DNA of 64,000 nucleotides from Macrocystis pyrifera (Eukaryota; Sar; Phaeophyceae; Laminariales; Laminariaceae): assembly GCA_031763025.1 (NCBI GenBank), contig JASSKH010000028.1, forward strand, positions 8,881,359-8,945,358, read 5' to 3'. Positions 1-10,935 of the stretch are shown piece by piece. Made by a program: the position numbers and the translations under genes. The notes under the pieces were generated by a model, which saw only the letters and a list, made by a program, of their open reading frames with translations, did not search any database and was not told where the DNA came from. The number at the start of each line of letters is the position of its first letter. Position 1 is the stretch's first letter.

Positions 1-822
1 CGTAGGTTCTCAACAGAGGCCTACACCTCGACTTAGAGGTGCTGTAGCGGTCGAAATTGGTCCAAATTTGGGGTGCACAGAAATGAGACAAAAAGAAACC
101 CCCAACTGGACGTTGCGCACTTCACGTGCGGACAGCTACAACTAACTCCCCACAGGAAACTACGGCCCGCGCAATCGAGGGATGCTCCTGATGAGGTGTG
201 TGAGGGCGTCGGGTGCGCCTGACGGCAGTCGTCGGGAGCCAGAAACGACTCACGAGCGAGGTGTTTCCGTGTACTCCACGTTGCGAGCGAGTAGCACGAA
301 AAGCTCGCGAAAACGTTAAAATGTTTGATCGCACGACGCGTGGGAGCACAGCACACGGGCTAAACTATCAATGAAGAACTTGTCTTGACTAAAATATTGC
401 TGTTCTCCAGGCGGATGATATATCGCTTTTCGAGCCGTCGTCGAAGATGCTACGGGAGGCATTACTACGTTCCCACGATTGGTAATACGGGGGACCATAG
501 TTAGTAGGACCAAATATTGCGAGTAAAAATAGCCAAATATATAGGTTTTTTTGAGTGTACCGTACCAGGTAGGTCCTACGTAATATGGTCCCCCGTAATA
601 TTAATAGTAAGTTATTGGGCTCGAGAAAGGGCAAAAAAGGGCGAAAAAGCTCAGTATTCTCGGATATTTGCATCAAATATTCCAAAACTTTGAAATACGG
701 ATCTCGGTTGCAAATCCCTAACTCTAATTCCAAGTCGTATGCATTATGTTGCCGAAACGCCTACGCGCGGGTACTTGACGGCGCATTCCTGAGCGAGGGT
801 GCTATAGACGGTGTCCCCTTGA
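1..822 (-). repeat. Dispersed 0.7-kb repeat, copy A (cut by window edge, MITE inside)
   Basis: Reverse complement of 27922-28602. It is interrupted at 484-599 by a TTACGGGGG MITE that copy B lacks. It continues past the window start. Confidence 0.8.
484..599. mobile_element. TTACGGGGG-family MITE, copy 1
   Basis: About 115 bp with terminal inverted repeats TACGGGGGACCATAGT / ATGGTCCCCCGTA. Comparison with the unoccupied site at 28137 gives TA as the duplicated target, as in Tc1/mariner elements. This copy has a short extra TACCAGGTA-containing stretch near its 3' arm. Confidence 0.85.
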
Positions 823-959
823 TGGCATTATCTCTCAATTTCAACTATCAACATTAATGCTAAAAACGTACAAACAGCAGTAAGTGCCCCTGTACGAACG
901 TGCGTGTGATAGGCATACTCACGGTAGAGGGGTGTTCACCACTACCACACGAACGAGTA

Positions 960-1065
960 TTACGGGGGTCCATAGTTAATAGGACCTATGATATACATAA
1001 AAAAACCTATGTATTTACCTTTTTTTCCAACAATATTTGGTCCTATTTACTACGGACCCCCGTAA
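960..1065. mobile_element. TTACGGGGG-family MITE, copy 2
   Basis: 106 bp, inverted ends TTACGGGGGTCCATAG / TACGGACCCCCGTAA, flanked by TA on both sides. Confidence 0.85.
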
Positions 1066-1249
1066 TAGTCAGTAGGGACGTGTCGGGTTTAGCAGGGGTC
1101 GCAAGAACGGTTTCAAGTTCAACGTGACCCGTTCAAGGGGCTTCGAAAGTTATGCCACACAAATTCCGAGTAGTTTTGTCCTAAAAAAAAAAGGGGGGGG
1201 GTGCGATTCGAAAGGGGCTCACGCGCTGTACCTCGCGCAGCTCATCGAT

Positions 1250-1530
1250 TCCCTCAGTTCGTGATATATCTACATTTTTCAAGGCAGATAGATATAATCC
1301 CGGTCGTGTCTGATCTGTATGATCTTGATGATCTAGCTCGTACTGCCGGGTGGGAGCCGCATAATCTGCACGATCTCTTAATACTGCAGCAGTAGCGCAG
1401 GTTTCCTGTGTTGGATGATCTGCCCTACAAGGCAGATGTCGCAGCACAACCTCTCACAACGCCAGGCGAGGAACTAGATCATCTATCTGATCTGTACATA
1501 GATCATGATCTGCCCGGGTGCGCATACTCT
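1250..1530 (+). repeat. GATCTG-rich degenerate repeat, copy 1
   Basis: Repeated GATCTGTATGATCT-like words and a GATCTAGCTCGTACTGCCGG block that recurs, diverged, at 18514-18552 and near 60105. Confidence 0.55.
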
Positions 1531-1657
1531 TACGTTCCTCTGCTCCGTAGTTGGTGGCCACGGGACTTGGTACATTACCTGGTTATGTGTTAAAATATGC
1601 GTGATCAGTCCGGGACCCCCGCGTGCTGTGTGCCTTCCGTGAGTACTAATATTAATA

Positions 1658-1761
1658 TTACGGGGGTCCATAGTAAACAGGACCAAATATTGTTAGTAAA
1701 AATAGGTAAATGTATAGATTTTTGTGTGTACCGTGGGTCCTGTTAACTATGGTCCCCCGTA
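1658..1761. mobile_element. TTACGGGGG-family MITE, copy 3
   Basis: About 104 bp; ends TTACGGGGGTCCATAG / CTATGGTCCCCCGTA. Preceded by the frequent TATTAATAT word. Confidence 0.85.
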
Positions 1762-1881
1762 CCAGAAAGAACGGCTGATATAAACGTGAAACGTGAAACA
1801 CAACACCCACACACGAAGACACACACATCGCGACACATACATATACATATATACACCAGCCAGCGAGCACGTTTCGCCGCG

Positions 1882-2254
<373 letters not shown>

Positions 2255-2853
2255 GCCGGGCAGCACAGCAACACAGCAACAGCACTGGCAGTAGCTGGTT
2301 CAGTAAAGACTGTAGACTACAGAGTTAGAATTTACACTGGTATATACCCGATCCACGGTACCGCAGACAGCAGCATTGTTTTACAGCAATAAAGCGGCAC
2401 GAGGTACCAGGCAGTATCGTTTTATTGCACAATGAATATTAATAGTAATGGTACTAAACGAGAAATAATTCAAAATGTTGAGAAAATACTCCGAGCAACT
2501 GAGTCACGCAACGCGCCATGCAGCGTGATTCCGAAAAGATCTACCGAGGATTAAAGAGCCGCCGGCGGGTAAAGAAAGCTGCCATACAGCAACAGCAGCA
2601 AAGAAAACAACCAACAAACAAAATGCCGTGGGCGCTACTCACACTGGTAGCAAGTTTCGAAATTCAGGGACACGATACGATAAATGATACCAGCACACAC
2701 ACGGGTAAACGGTACAGGTAAATGACAAGCGAGAGGTGCACATCGCCGAGGGCGTGTTCGCTTTAATTATGCCGAAAACGTAACTCAAAATACCAAAAAA
2801 TCAGAGGCAAGGACATATAAAAATATGAGAAGGCACCAACGTACAGCCGACTC

Positions 2854-2942
2854 AACCCCTTTAGTACGGCAGTCCCGATATGCGGACAAATCATTCTAAT
2901 TCCAAGTGATTTGTCCCCAAAACGGGACTACGGTACTAAAAG
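2854..2942. mobile_element. Fold-back MITE family 2, copy a
   Basis: About 89 bp hairpin; arms AACCCCTTTAGTACGGCAGT / ACTACGGTACTAAAAG around a centre with ATTCTAATTCCAAGTG. Four more copies lie at 6300, 19615, 21739 and 37866. Confidence 0.8.
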
Positions 2943-3417
2943 TGCATATGATACCAGCACGTACATACGAGTATATATATACCCAGGTACCTTCATACCC
3001 AGAACATATAGTTGAAAAGAAGAGAAAAAAAAAAAAAAAAACAGCCGTGAGATCGAAAAAATCCTCGAAAATCGTCAATTAATACATAATAATACCACAC
3101 ACATATCGAGCACTAAATAAAAGAGCTTTCTATCGATCAGGCACGCAGGCAACGCGGCATGCAGGCAACGCGGCATGCAGGCAACCGGCTAACCGCAGCA
3201 AGGGCGCTTGAGAGGAAGGGCAAGCCTGCTTCTTTTTCGCGTCATGCGCGCGCCCAACAACAAAACACACACACCACGCTGAGCGGCAACATAAGGATCG
3301 CTGGTTATTCGTATCTATATGTAAACGATCCTTACATTTTCGGCCAGAGTAGTACCTGTATAGCAGCAGATACCAGCACGACAGCAAGCGGCAAAGCAGC
3401 AGTGCGAGTAGCACCTA

Positions 3418-3522
3418 TTACGGGGGGGCATAGTTAATAGGACCTACGGTACACACAAAAACCTATATATTTACCTATTTTTACTAACAAGATTTGGTCC
3501 TATTTACTATGGTTCCCCGTAA
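3418..3522. mobile_element. TTACGGGGG-family MITE, copy 4
   Basis: 105 bp; arms TTACGGGGGGGCATAGTTAA / TTTACTATGGTTCCCCGTAA with small mismatches. Confidence 0.85.
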
Positions 3523-4970
3523 CAGGAGTAGACCTGTCGCTTGCATCCCTCTCTTTCTCTCTCCACACCCCCCGGACGCACGGACAGACACAATGGGCAG
3601 GCCGGGATTTTTTGGGGGGGAAAAGGTCACCGAAACGCGCGGCGAATTCACGCGACCGCCTCTGCCGACCTCAATAATTGAGAGGGTTAAGACCAGTAAC
3701 ACCCATCACGGGATCGCTCGGTACACGAAGCCTTACGCAGCCGGCACTAACTTAGTGCCGAGGGGTACAATATTTTTCATCATCTCCTTTTTCTCTTCAG
3801 CTCCAAAATCGCACTGGTTGCAACCAAAAATCACACACGTGGTGGTTGAGACGAGACGACGATATCCGGTGGTCTTGCCCTGCGCCACCATGGAAGCAAC
3901 GGAAAGTATGAGTGTGATGAGCGTCCTCATGTACGACTGCTGTAAACATTTTGCGCTTTTTCGTGGTCTGTGTTCAAAATCTTGGTCATCGCCACATTCG
4001 AGTTCGACGAGCCAACTTTTGGCCCTCTCCAGTGCCCAGAACACAGCGGTATTCTCGAGAAGTCGGCGCGATCGACATGCCACGCCAAGCCAAATAGGTT
4101 GATCGCGTAGGCTCAGTGATACCGTGGAGATCGAGGCGCGCTCCGCGTGCTCGCGCGGAGCGGGCGTGTGTAGCAGGAGTTACGACCTGCTGAGCGCTGT
4201 CTCGCACGTAAGACTTAAGAATGCCGCGACGGCTTCATCCCATGGAAGCGGCTCCATCGTGGAATGGACTCTACCGCTCGTCGTTGCGACAGTATATGGT
4301 GTGTGGGAAGGGCGTGGCGCTGAAACCGGCGCCATGCAGTGGTTTCTAGAAGCTGACACCTGCGGTGACGGTTTGATCGTGAGCGTGACGGGGCTGTCAC
4401 TGTTTTCCCTCGTTCCCCCACATTGATGCCCCTTTTTTTTGCACCAGCGTCATCCCGAGCGTGCAACTCCTAAGAAGCTGACCACCGGGGAAAAAAAAAA
4501 ATCCGGCTGGTGCCCTGGTTCAGCACATTGCATGGTTTCGTTTGGCGTCACTTGACGAACGCACCGATTTGTTCCGCTTCCCGTGTAACCGGTGAACTAT
4601 AGAAAGGTCCCTAAACGCTCAATGACCACGTTTCGCACGTAAAAATATGTTATCGTACCCAAACGTATTATGTACTGGAGTATACCAGGCACCAAAAGTC
4701 TTGCACACGCTTTTTTTTCTTGTTTCGTAGTATCGTGTCTGTTTAATTGTTTTTTTTAACACGCCCTTTCACTTCAGCAGCAAAATCGCAACACCAGTAG
4801 AATAAACAAAGATCTTCACGAATCGACACAGGACACTCTACGACGCAAACATTTGACACATAGCCCTTCACAACAACCCTCCGCCCTTAAAAGGTTGCTT
4901 GGGAATGACAAACTTGAAGCACAGCACAAGAACCTTGAGGTCTGAGCACAGAAAGGTGGTACATCTTTGA

Positions 4971-5075
4971 TTACGGGGGACCATAGTAAATAGGACCAAA
5001 TATTGTTAGTAAAAAACGGTAAATATATAGGTATTTGTGTGTACCGCAGGTCCTATTTACTAGGGTCCCCCGTAA
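4971..5075. mobile_element. TTACGGGGG-family MITE, copy 5
   Basis: 105 bp; arms TTACGGGGGACCATAGTAAA / TTTACTAGGGTCCCCCGTAA. Confidence 0.87.
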
Positions 5076-5444
5076 ATGGTACCAGACGAGCTCCAAGGGT
5101 AGAAAGTATCCTACAAGCAGCAGCAGCAGCAGCAGTAGAAGCTCTTATAAGCGGTGCCATGGAATACGATCGCCAGAATGATACGTAGATACTACCAGTA
5201 CGAGCACTTTCGCGTACGTCCACTGGCACAACACACTACCCGGTACGTACAACACTTTGGCCCCGTGTTGGCGTTGGCGTGTCTGCCGATCTGCCGATAG
5301 ACGCCTCAGTGCGGCGGGACATGACGAGCACAGTCGAGAACAAATGGTACAGGGGACGGGGTCCGCAGGAAGTATACTACTTTGTACTATTAATGCATGC
5401 TGCTCTCTGTACTGGGTGAATTCGCTTCTGCTGAATTTTGACGC

Positions 5445-5445
<1 letters not shown>

Positions 5446-5490
<45 letters not shown>
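5446..5490 (+). repeat. CTG trinucleotide repeat
   Basis: About 14 consecutive CTG units. Overlapping poly-Leu, poly-Cys or poly-Ala frames are not judged to be genes. Confidence 0.85.
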
Positions 5491-5492
<2 letters not shown>

Positions 5493-6299
5493 GCTGGCTG
5501 TTTATGTGCGCTGTGTGCTCTCTTACGTGGCTTACGTGGCGGAAGCGCGAGAAAATGTTCTGCTTGCCGGAACTCGGGGAAATAACAACTGCACAGGCAA
5601 TATCAGAGGGACTCTGTCGTGCTTTTCGCGTTGCGCACACTCCTTCCCTGTTTTTGCTGTACTATAATAGTAGTACTGCTGTACCCCACCATTATACACA
5701 TCATACCAACGTATTCAATACGTACCTGGGACACATCCTAAAACTCGATCATACCCGTCGCGTTTCGCTCTTCTTGCGGCATGTGACGTTGTGGCTTGAT
5801 ACCGCTCTTCTTGGGGGGGGGGGGGGGGGGTCAACAATATGATACCGGGGTGATCTACATGACATTCTCTGCATCTCAGACACCTGGCTACAGATACCGG
5901 GGTACCCGGTACCGATCAGACTATTGCCTCCAGCGCGTCACCTAGGCGTTGGCTGGCCTTGACTGGGCGACATGACCCTGCCCGGAACCGACCGGCGCGT
6001 GCCGTCTAGGAGGAAAACGCGAAACACACACCTGACATGCCCTCCCGACTCCAGAGGCACCCAAGCAAAGACGAGGGCGGCACGTGGCAACCCTGCCCAA
6101 AGCTCAAGCGGCAAGTAACGCTATAAATATCAACGTCGACATCAACACAAGAGTACGGTGGTGGTACATCCATTGCAGCATACAACATTACGCAAAAACG
6201 TAAGCAACTGGCATTCCTTACAACTCTACGTAGCCTACTCGTATACTAGCTATACAAGCACACAACAAGTACCACATACAAAAACGTGTACCAGGTATT

Positions 6300-6392
6300 G
6301 ACCCTTTTAGTACCGCAGTCCCGTTGTGGGGACGAATGACTTGGAATTAGACTGGTGTCCCCAAATCGGGACTGCGGTACTAAAGGGATTAA
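6300..6392. mobile_element. Fold-back MITE family 2, copy b
   Basis: Arms CCCTTTTAGTACCGCAGTCC / GGGACTGCGGTACTAAAGGG, about 93 bp, with the shared ACTTGGAATTAGA centre. Confidence 0.85.
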
Positions 6393-6449
6393 TAGCTCAT
6401 CGACGCTTTCTCGTCGTGTTTCCACGTTTTTCGCAGAACGGCTGGGATC

Positions 6450-6870
6450 ATCCTCACTGGTGTCACGCGTATCCCGGCGGCCGGAACTAATAATCACGAC
6501 TGCGATGCGAGATGTAAAGTCATGATTACGGGGACATTTAGGAGCCATCCCCGGACTTCTGGAATTTGCGTTTAGGGTTGGGGTTAGGGTTCGGTGCCGG
6601 TCTTGAGAGCTGTAAAGCTGTGCAGCGACGGGATTTGACGTGATGTACACCATGTACAAGAGACACGCTTCGCTGTCGTTGCACGATGGTCAATGACAGT
6701 TGGCTGGTGTGCCGGAGAGGACGGATGCGGCGGGAACGTACGAAACGCGACCCTATATAACCCGGGGCTGGCTTATAAATGTCCCCGTTGTGGCGATTCT
6801 GAAAATATCGCCTACTGCGCAACTGGTAGTCGTGATTATCACTCCCCCCGGCGGCTTATGCTCGTCCCTG
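6450..6870. repeat. Inverted-repeat element
   Basis: CCGGCGGCCGGAACTAATAA ... ATTACGGGGACATTTA at about 6470-6545 recurs inverted near 6770-6855 (TAAATGTCCCCGTT ... GTCGTGATTATCA). A small putative fold-back element; the zinc-finger-like reading YKCPRCGDSE on plus falls in one arm and is probably chance. Confidence 0.45.
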
Positions 6871-7164
6871 TCCCGACGCCTCTACCTACTGCTTTGCTGC
6901 TGCCGGAACCAGCGCGCAAGCTGTTCCATCACTCGATCGTACCATACGAATTGCAGCTGATCATCTTGTATTGGCGCACCGGCAACGGTGCATCAGTAGA
7001 TCAGTACATCACCAGTCACCGGTCCAAGTGTTCCCGTGTTTTTGTACATACTCACATACCAGAGGGAATAGTATATATCCACGTAGAGTCCGCCCTCTAC
7101 CACTAGGATACAGCCGTGCGAAACACGAAACACGTGCGTGTATTGGAGAAAAAAAAAAGTTTTG

Positions 7165-7560
7165 GTTGATTGATTCATTGATTGATTCATGATTGATAGC
7201 GACGAGGGCATACGGCACCAAAAACACTTGGCAAACTGAATAAGTTCGTAGAATACGCACGACGCCCCAAACACGGTGATGGATTGATTTATGATTGATG
7301 AAGATGAGGGCAGACGGCACCCAAAGCTAATAAACGAAAAAACGAGGTATTAGTATAAACAAATTCGTAACATTCGTTTGTGCGAAGCCCCAAGCAAAGA
7401 AGGAGGATTTGTTGATTTATGATTGATGATGAGGGCAGACGGCACCCAAAACTCAACAAAACGTAACCAAATTCGTACAAAACGTTCTTCGTGCGGAGCC
7501 CCAAGCAAAGGGGCTCGATAGATTCATGAATTATGACGATTACGGCAGACGGTATCCGAA
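7165..7560 (+). repeat. Tandem repeat, four units of about 103-128 bp
   Basis: Each unit carries GATTGATTYATGATTGATGA, then GAGGGCAGACGGCACCC and CGNAGCCCCAAGCAAAG. Unit starts are near 7179, 7282, 7410 and 7516; the last is the most diverged. Confidence 0.75.
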
Positions 7561-7696
7561 ACACCATTCTAAAAACACTACGTACGTGAAATCTAAATAA
7601 CTTTGAAAAATAGCGACAAACAAGCAAGAGGGTGGTCCGGAGAAAAACCGTCTGCTAGTGGACGGTGACGATACGCTTCTTCCATAACAAGGAGTG

Positions 7697-7893
7697 TGGT
7701 CGGTTCGGTTCGGTTCGGTTCGGTTCGGTTCGGTTCGGTTCGGTTCGGTTCGGTTCGGTTCGGTTCGTTTCGGTTCCGTTTGGTTCGGTTCGGTTCGGTT
7801 CGGTTCGGTTCGTTTCGGTTCGGGTCGGTTCGGTTCGGTTCGGTTCCGTTCGTTTCGTTTCGGTTCGGTTCGGTTCGGTTCGAGTCGGTTCGC
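7697..7893 (+). repeat. GGTTC pentanucleotide satellite
   Basis: About 39 GGTTC units with scattered GTTTC, GTTCC and GAGTC variants. All six frames read as short peptide repeats and are not genes. Confidence 0.92.
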
Positions 7894-8185
7894 TTCTGCG
7901 AGCTCAGGGCGATCGAGGGCCTGGGACTTGGGATTCATTCCATGTGAACAGCCCAGCAGTGACAGCGCGGCAGCATTCCTTCTCTTACCCATGGTATTAT
8001 ACCGGTAAGCTACAGCAGTATCTCTTGCGTGCAACCATTAATCACACCGTTGGCCCAACCAACACGTCCGATACAGACCACTATACACATACTGGAAGCA
8101 GTAACTTGCCGGTACGTACGTACTGCCTCGAACTTGTACGATGTTCACATATCGTCTTTCCCGCGCTTTAGGCTGCGGGGCACGC

Positions 8186-8212
8186 GGGGGGGGGGGGGGG
8201 GGGGGGGGGGGG
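8186..8212 (+). repeat. Poly-G tract
   Basis: About 27 consecutive G. Confidence 0.9.
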
Positions 8213-9247
8213 GTACACTACGGAGCAAGATTGGGCCCCGGGCGGGCTCCGCGGCGCTTGCTCCGAGCGTTCAAAGTCGCGGGGAGCTGGCTCTTTTCGA
8301 GGGATCGCTTTCCGCAGAGCCAAGCAGGTCTATGGAAACCCCAAACTGTCATTTTTTCATCATTATTTCGTTCTGTGCTGCTGTGTCTGTGTCTGAAGTA
8401 CGACAGCAGCTCTCAAAGGCGGCAGCCACGTACGTGTGTGCGTGAGCGTGCGTGGGCATGCGTGTGTGTCATCCTAAAATCCTACAGAAGTAGGAACCAG
8501 GAACGCAGTCTAAGTAAGAAAGGCGCAATTTCGGCTTTTCGCCTTTCTTTCATGTCTTTTTGCTGTGCTGTCTTGCTGGCTGCTGCTGCTGTGCACGTTT
8601 CACACCTCAAGCTTTTGACGCTGATGTGTCAGCCATGACCCCATGGTGCAACACAACAGCAGCCACACTTTAAGGTCTTATTTTTGTGACAACTACGAAC
8701 GGTGCTTCTGTGTGCATATGTGTGCGTGTAATCCTGAGCACAATTCGACGATCCCAAGACACGAAACAGCAGCGGTACAGCAGCAAGCGGTAAAACACCA
8801 GCGAACGTCGCGTAGGCGGTCAAGAAAAAGTACTGTACATACCTGGTACCAGATAACTGGTATACAACATCGTGTACTTGTACATTGGAACGCCTGTGTT
8901 CCCCCTTCTCAACTTGCCACACCCCCCGTATCTCAAGTCAACCACATCCCGAAGGGAAACCTTGTACATATAGTATACGCACGCGATAGCTGTCGCATCA
9001 TATCATATACCAGGTACCCGGTACTGACAGCAGCAAAGCAGCAGCAGCAGCAGAATGTACACATGTACACACCAGGCAGCAAGGGGATGAAACACAGCAG
9101 CAGTAATGTTCACCGGTGCTATTCTACCAACTGCCGACGGCTTCTGTGTACGTAAGTAGTATTAATACCTAATTATATAATCACACCACAGGTATTCGTA
9201 TCCACGTTGTAAAAAATAACCCCCCCGAAAAAAAAAGTACTGGTCAC

Positions 9248-10130
9248 CTGGCACGACCAGTAGGCCGCCGAGCTGTCGTCGTCGCCGGCTCCCGCCCCTC
9301 CACCGCTTCCGGCATTGGCGTTTCGAGTGCCGCACATCTCGCACGACGAAGCCCCGTTCCGATTGTGAAAGGTGCATGCCTATATAGGGGAGGAGGAGCA
9401 CCCGCGGAGGGCGGGGAGGGGGGGAAAGGAGGAGGACATTTCGGGCATACAGCATGATTCGAGACTACCAGGTATCAGGTATGGACGAGAAAAAAATAAA
9501 ACTGGTGCATCTTGGCCTTATTGTATTGTTGGCAGAGAGCGTTGCATACCATCGACCAATGTCAACAACAAACATAAAAATAATACAGCCAGGCCCAAGA
9601 GAGCAAGCAAAGCCGGCAGGAATGTTGGAAATGTGCCAGCATACATATTTCAAGTACTGCGTACGGGAAAGCAAGCAATGCATCTGCGTATTACGTCGTA
9701 TACGAAAACATAAACCACAATCACAGCAGCAGTGTGATATCGTGGGTCGTGTTTTGCTCCTGCTGCTGTTGCACCATGGCAGCAACGGGCGCTTGAAAAA
9801 GGCCGGGATCGCTCAATTCAGAGGATCTCAAGTCCGGTGGGCTTGGCGAGGACATAGGGAAAGGGTGGGAGTTACTATGGATATGCCCACCAAGGGTGCG
9901 AGGCATCGAGGTCGTGAAAGATGAAAGCGGCAATAATAACAATGCAACAACAATGCAATATATAGCAGCAGAAGGAGGTCCGGTATAAAATACCAGGTAA
10001 TGCCCAAGAGACCGGACACACAAAAACTAGAGAGCACAAGCAAGAGGATTCAGGGACGAAAAAAAGCAGACATGAAGTCTCGAAAGCTCACCTCGCACGC
10101 CCATGTGTCGCCCTCGTCTTCCTCCGCCAT
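9248..10130 (-). CDS. RanBP2-type zinc-finger protein, first two exons (partial gene)
   Basis: Exon 1 is 10130-10092 (ATG, 13 codons, donor GTGAGC). Exon 2 is 9379-9248 (44 codons, acceptor TATAG, donor GTGACC). Both junctions are phase 0. The joined start is MAEEDEGDTWACE followed by ACTFHNRNGASSCEMCGTRN, which gives the W-x-C-x2-C-x3-N-x6-C-x2-C signature of a RanBP2/NZF zinc ribbon; the intron splits the finger between its first two cysteines. After an acidic Gly/Ala/Asp linker a second finger seems to begin with YWSCQ exactly at the exon 2 donor, as if the intron position were repeated in a duplicated finger. Members of this family bind ubiquitin, Ran or RNA; which applies here cannot be told. 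Later exons should lie below 9248 on minus, but I could not find a C-T-x-x-N...C-x2-C continuation; they may lie outside the window or be too diverged. The gene is divergent from the ArfGAP gene, 805 bp away. Confidence 0.72.
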
Positions 10131-10935
10131 GGTTACGGGAAGCAGCAGCGGCTGTGCCACAGAGTGGAGCTTCAGGCGGCACGAAACCTACACTAGAGGC
10201 ACTGCTGCTGCACGAGCACAAAAAAACTCGGATAAGGGAAACGAGTCACCAAAGACCCAGGCGGACAAATATGTTTCGTGCTTTTTGCCTTCTCAAATGC
10301 CGGGAAACACCGCGCCGGGCGTCTCTGCGAGATAATCCGGGCCGTGCTCGAAGATCAGGGCCCGGTTTCCCTCGTCGAGTTCTTTCTGGGCCCGAGATTC
10401 TGACGCTCACGACCAACCTTCAACCTGACCTCATGCCCTGCTAGTCAATAACGCATTGGTCCTGTTCGAGAAAGTAACGCCTTACGAGGTAGAAACCCCG
10501 CGAACCGAAATTCCTGGAGCTTCGAATCACACAGCAGCCAAAGTCACAAGAAAAGCAGGGCCTTTTGGAACTACACCTCGCAACGCATCGTAAAGGTGAG
10601 TGGCTATGGGGAACTCGTTACATAATGAGCATGGTCTTCGGGTTTTTTCCGGTTCTGGTGCTTGTCCTGGTGGTCCTTTACGCCCTGGCCTTCATGTTGG
10701 TGTTGGTCGCTAGGACTTTCTTCCTATTGTCTCTAAAACACTGTAAAAAAGCACGAGACCACGATGTTCTGCTCCCGGCCAGGCCGCTCTCGGCCCGATC
10801 GGCGCAGTCTGCGCGGCCGGCATGCCGTATTTGCCCTGTTCCTGGTAGAGATAAGTTGCAGTGACATCTTCACCCCCCCCCCCCCCGCCGTTGGTACCGT
10901 TCCCTCTCGCCAGGTGTACTGCTTCTGTACACGTC
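10131..10935. promoter_or_regulatory. Divergent intergenic region between zinc-finger and ArfGAP genes
   Basis: About 0.8 kb separates the two start codons, so both promoters and 5' leaders should lie here. No clear TATA box was seen. A 14-base C run sits at about 10871-10884, just upstream of the ArfGAP start. Functional assignment is by position only. Confidence 0.3.

Noticed and set aside
3733-4083. 116-residue frame on minus
   Set aside because: Composition is gene-like but no motif was recognised and no supporting splice or start context was found.
7540-8171. Repetitive FGSVR / RTEPN frames
   Set aside because: Six-frame reading of the GGTTC satellite.
10293-10385. Exon-like frame on minus ending in a stop, with a CCCAG acceptor
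   Set aside because: Only 30 residues, no family match, and it lies in the divergent promoter region; kept as chance.
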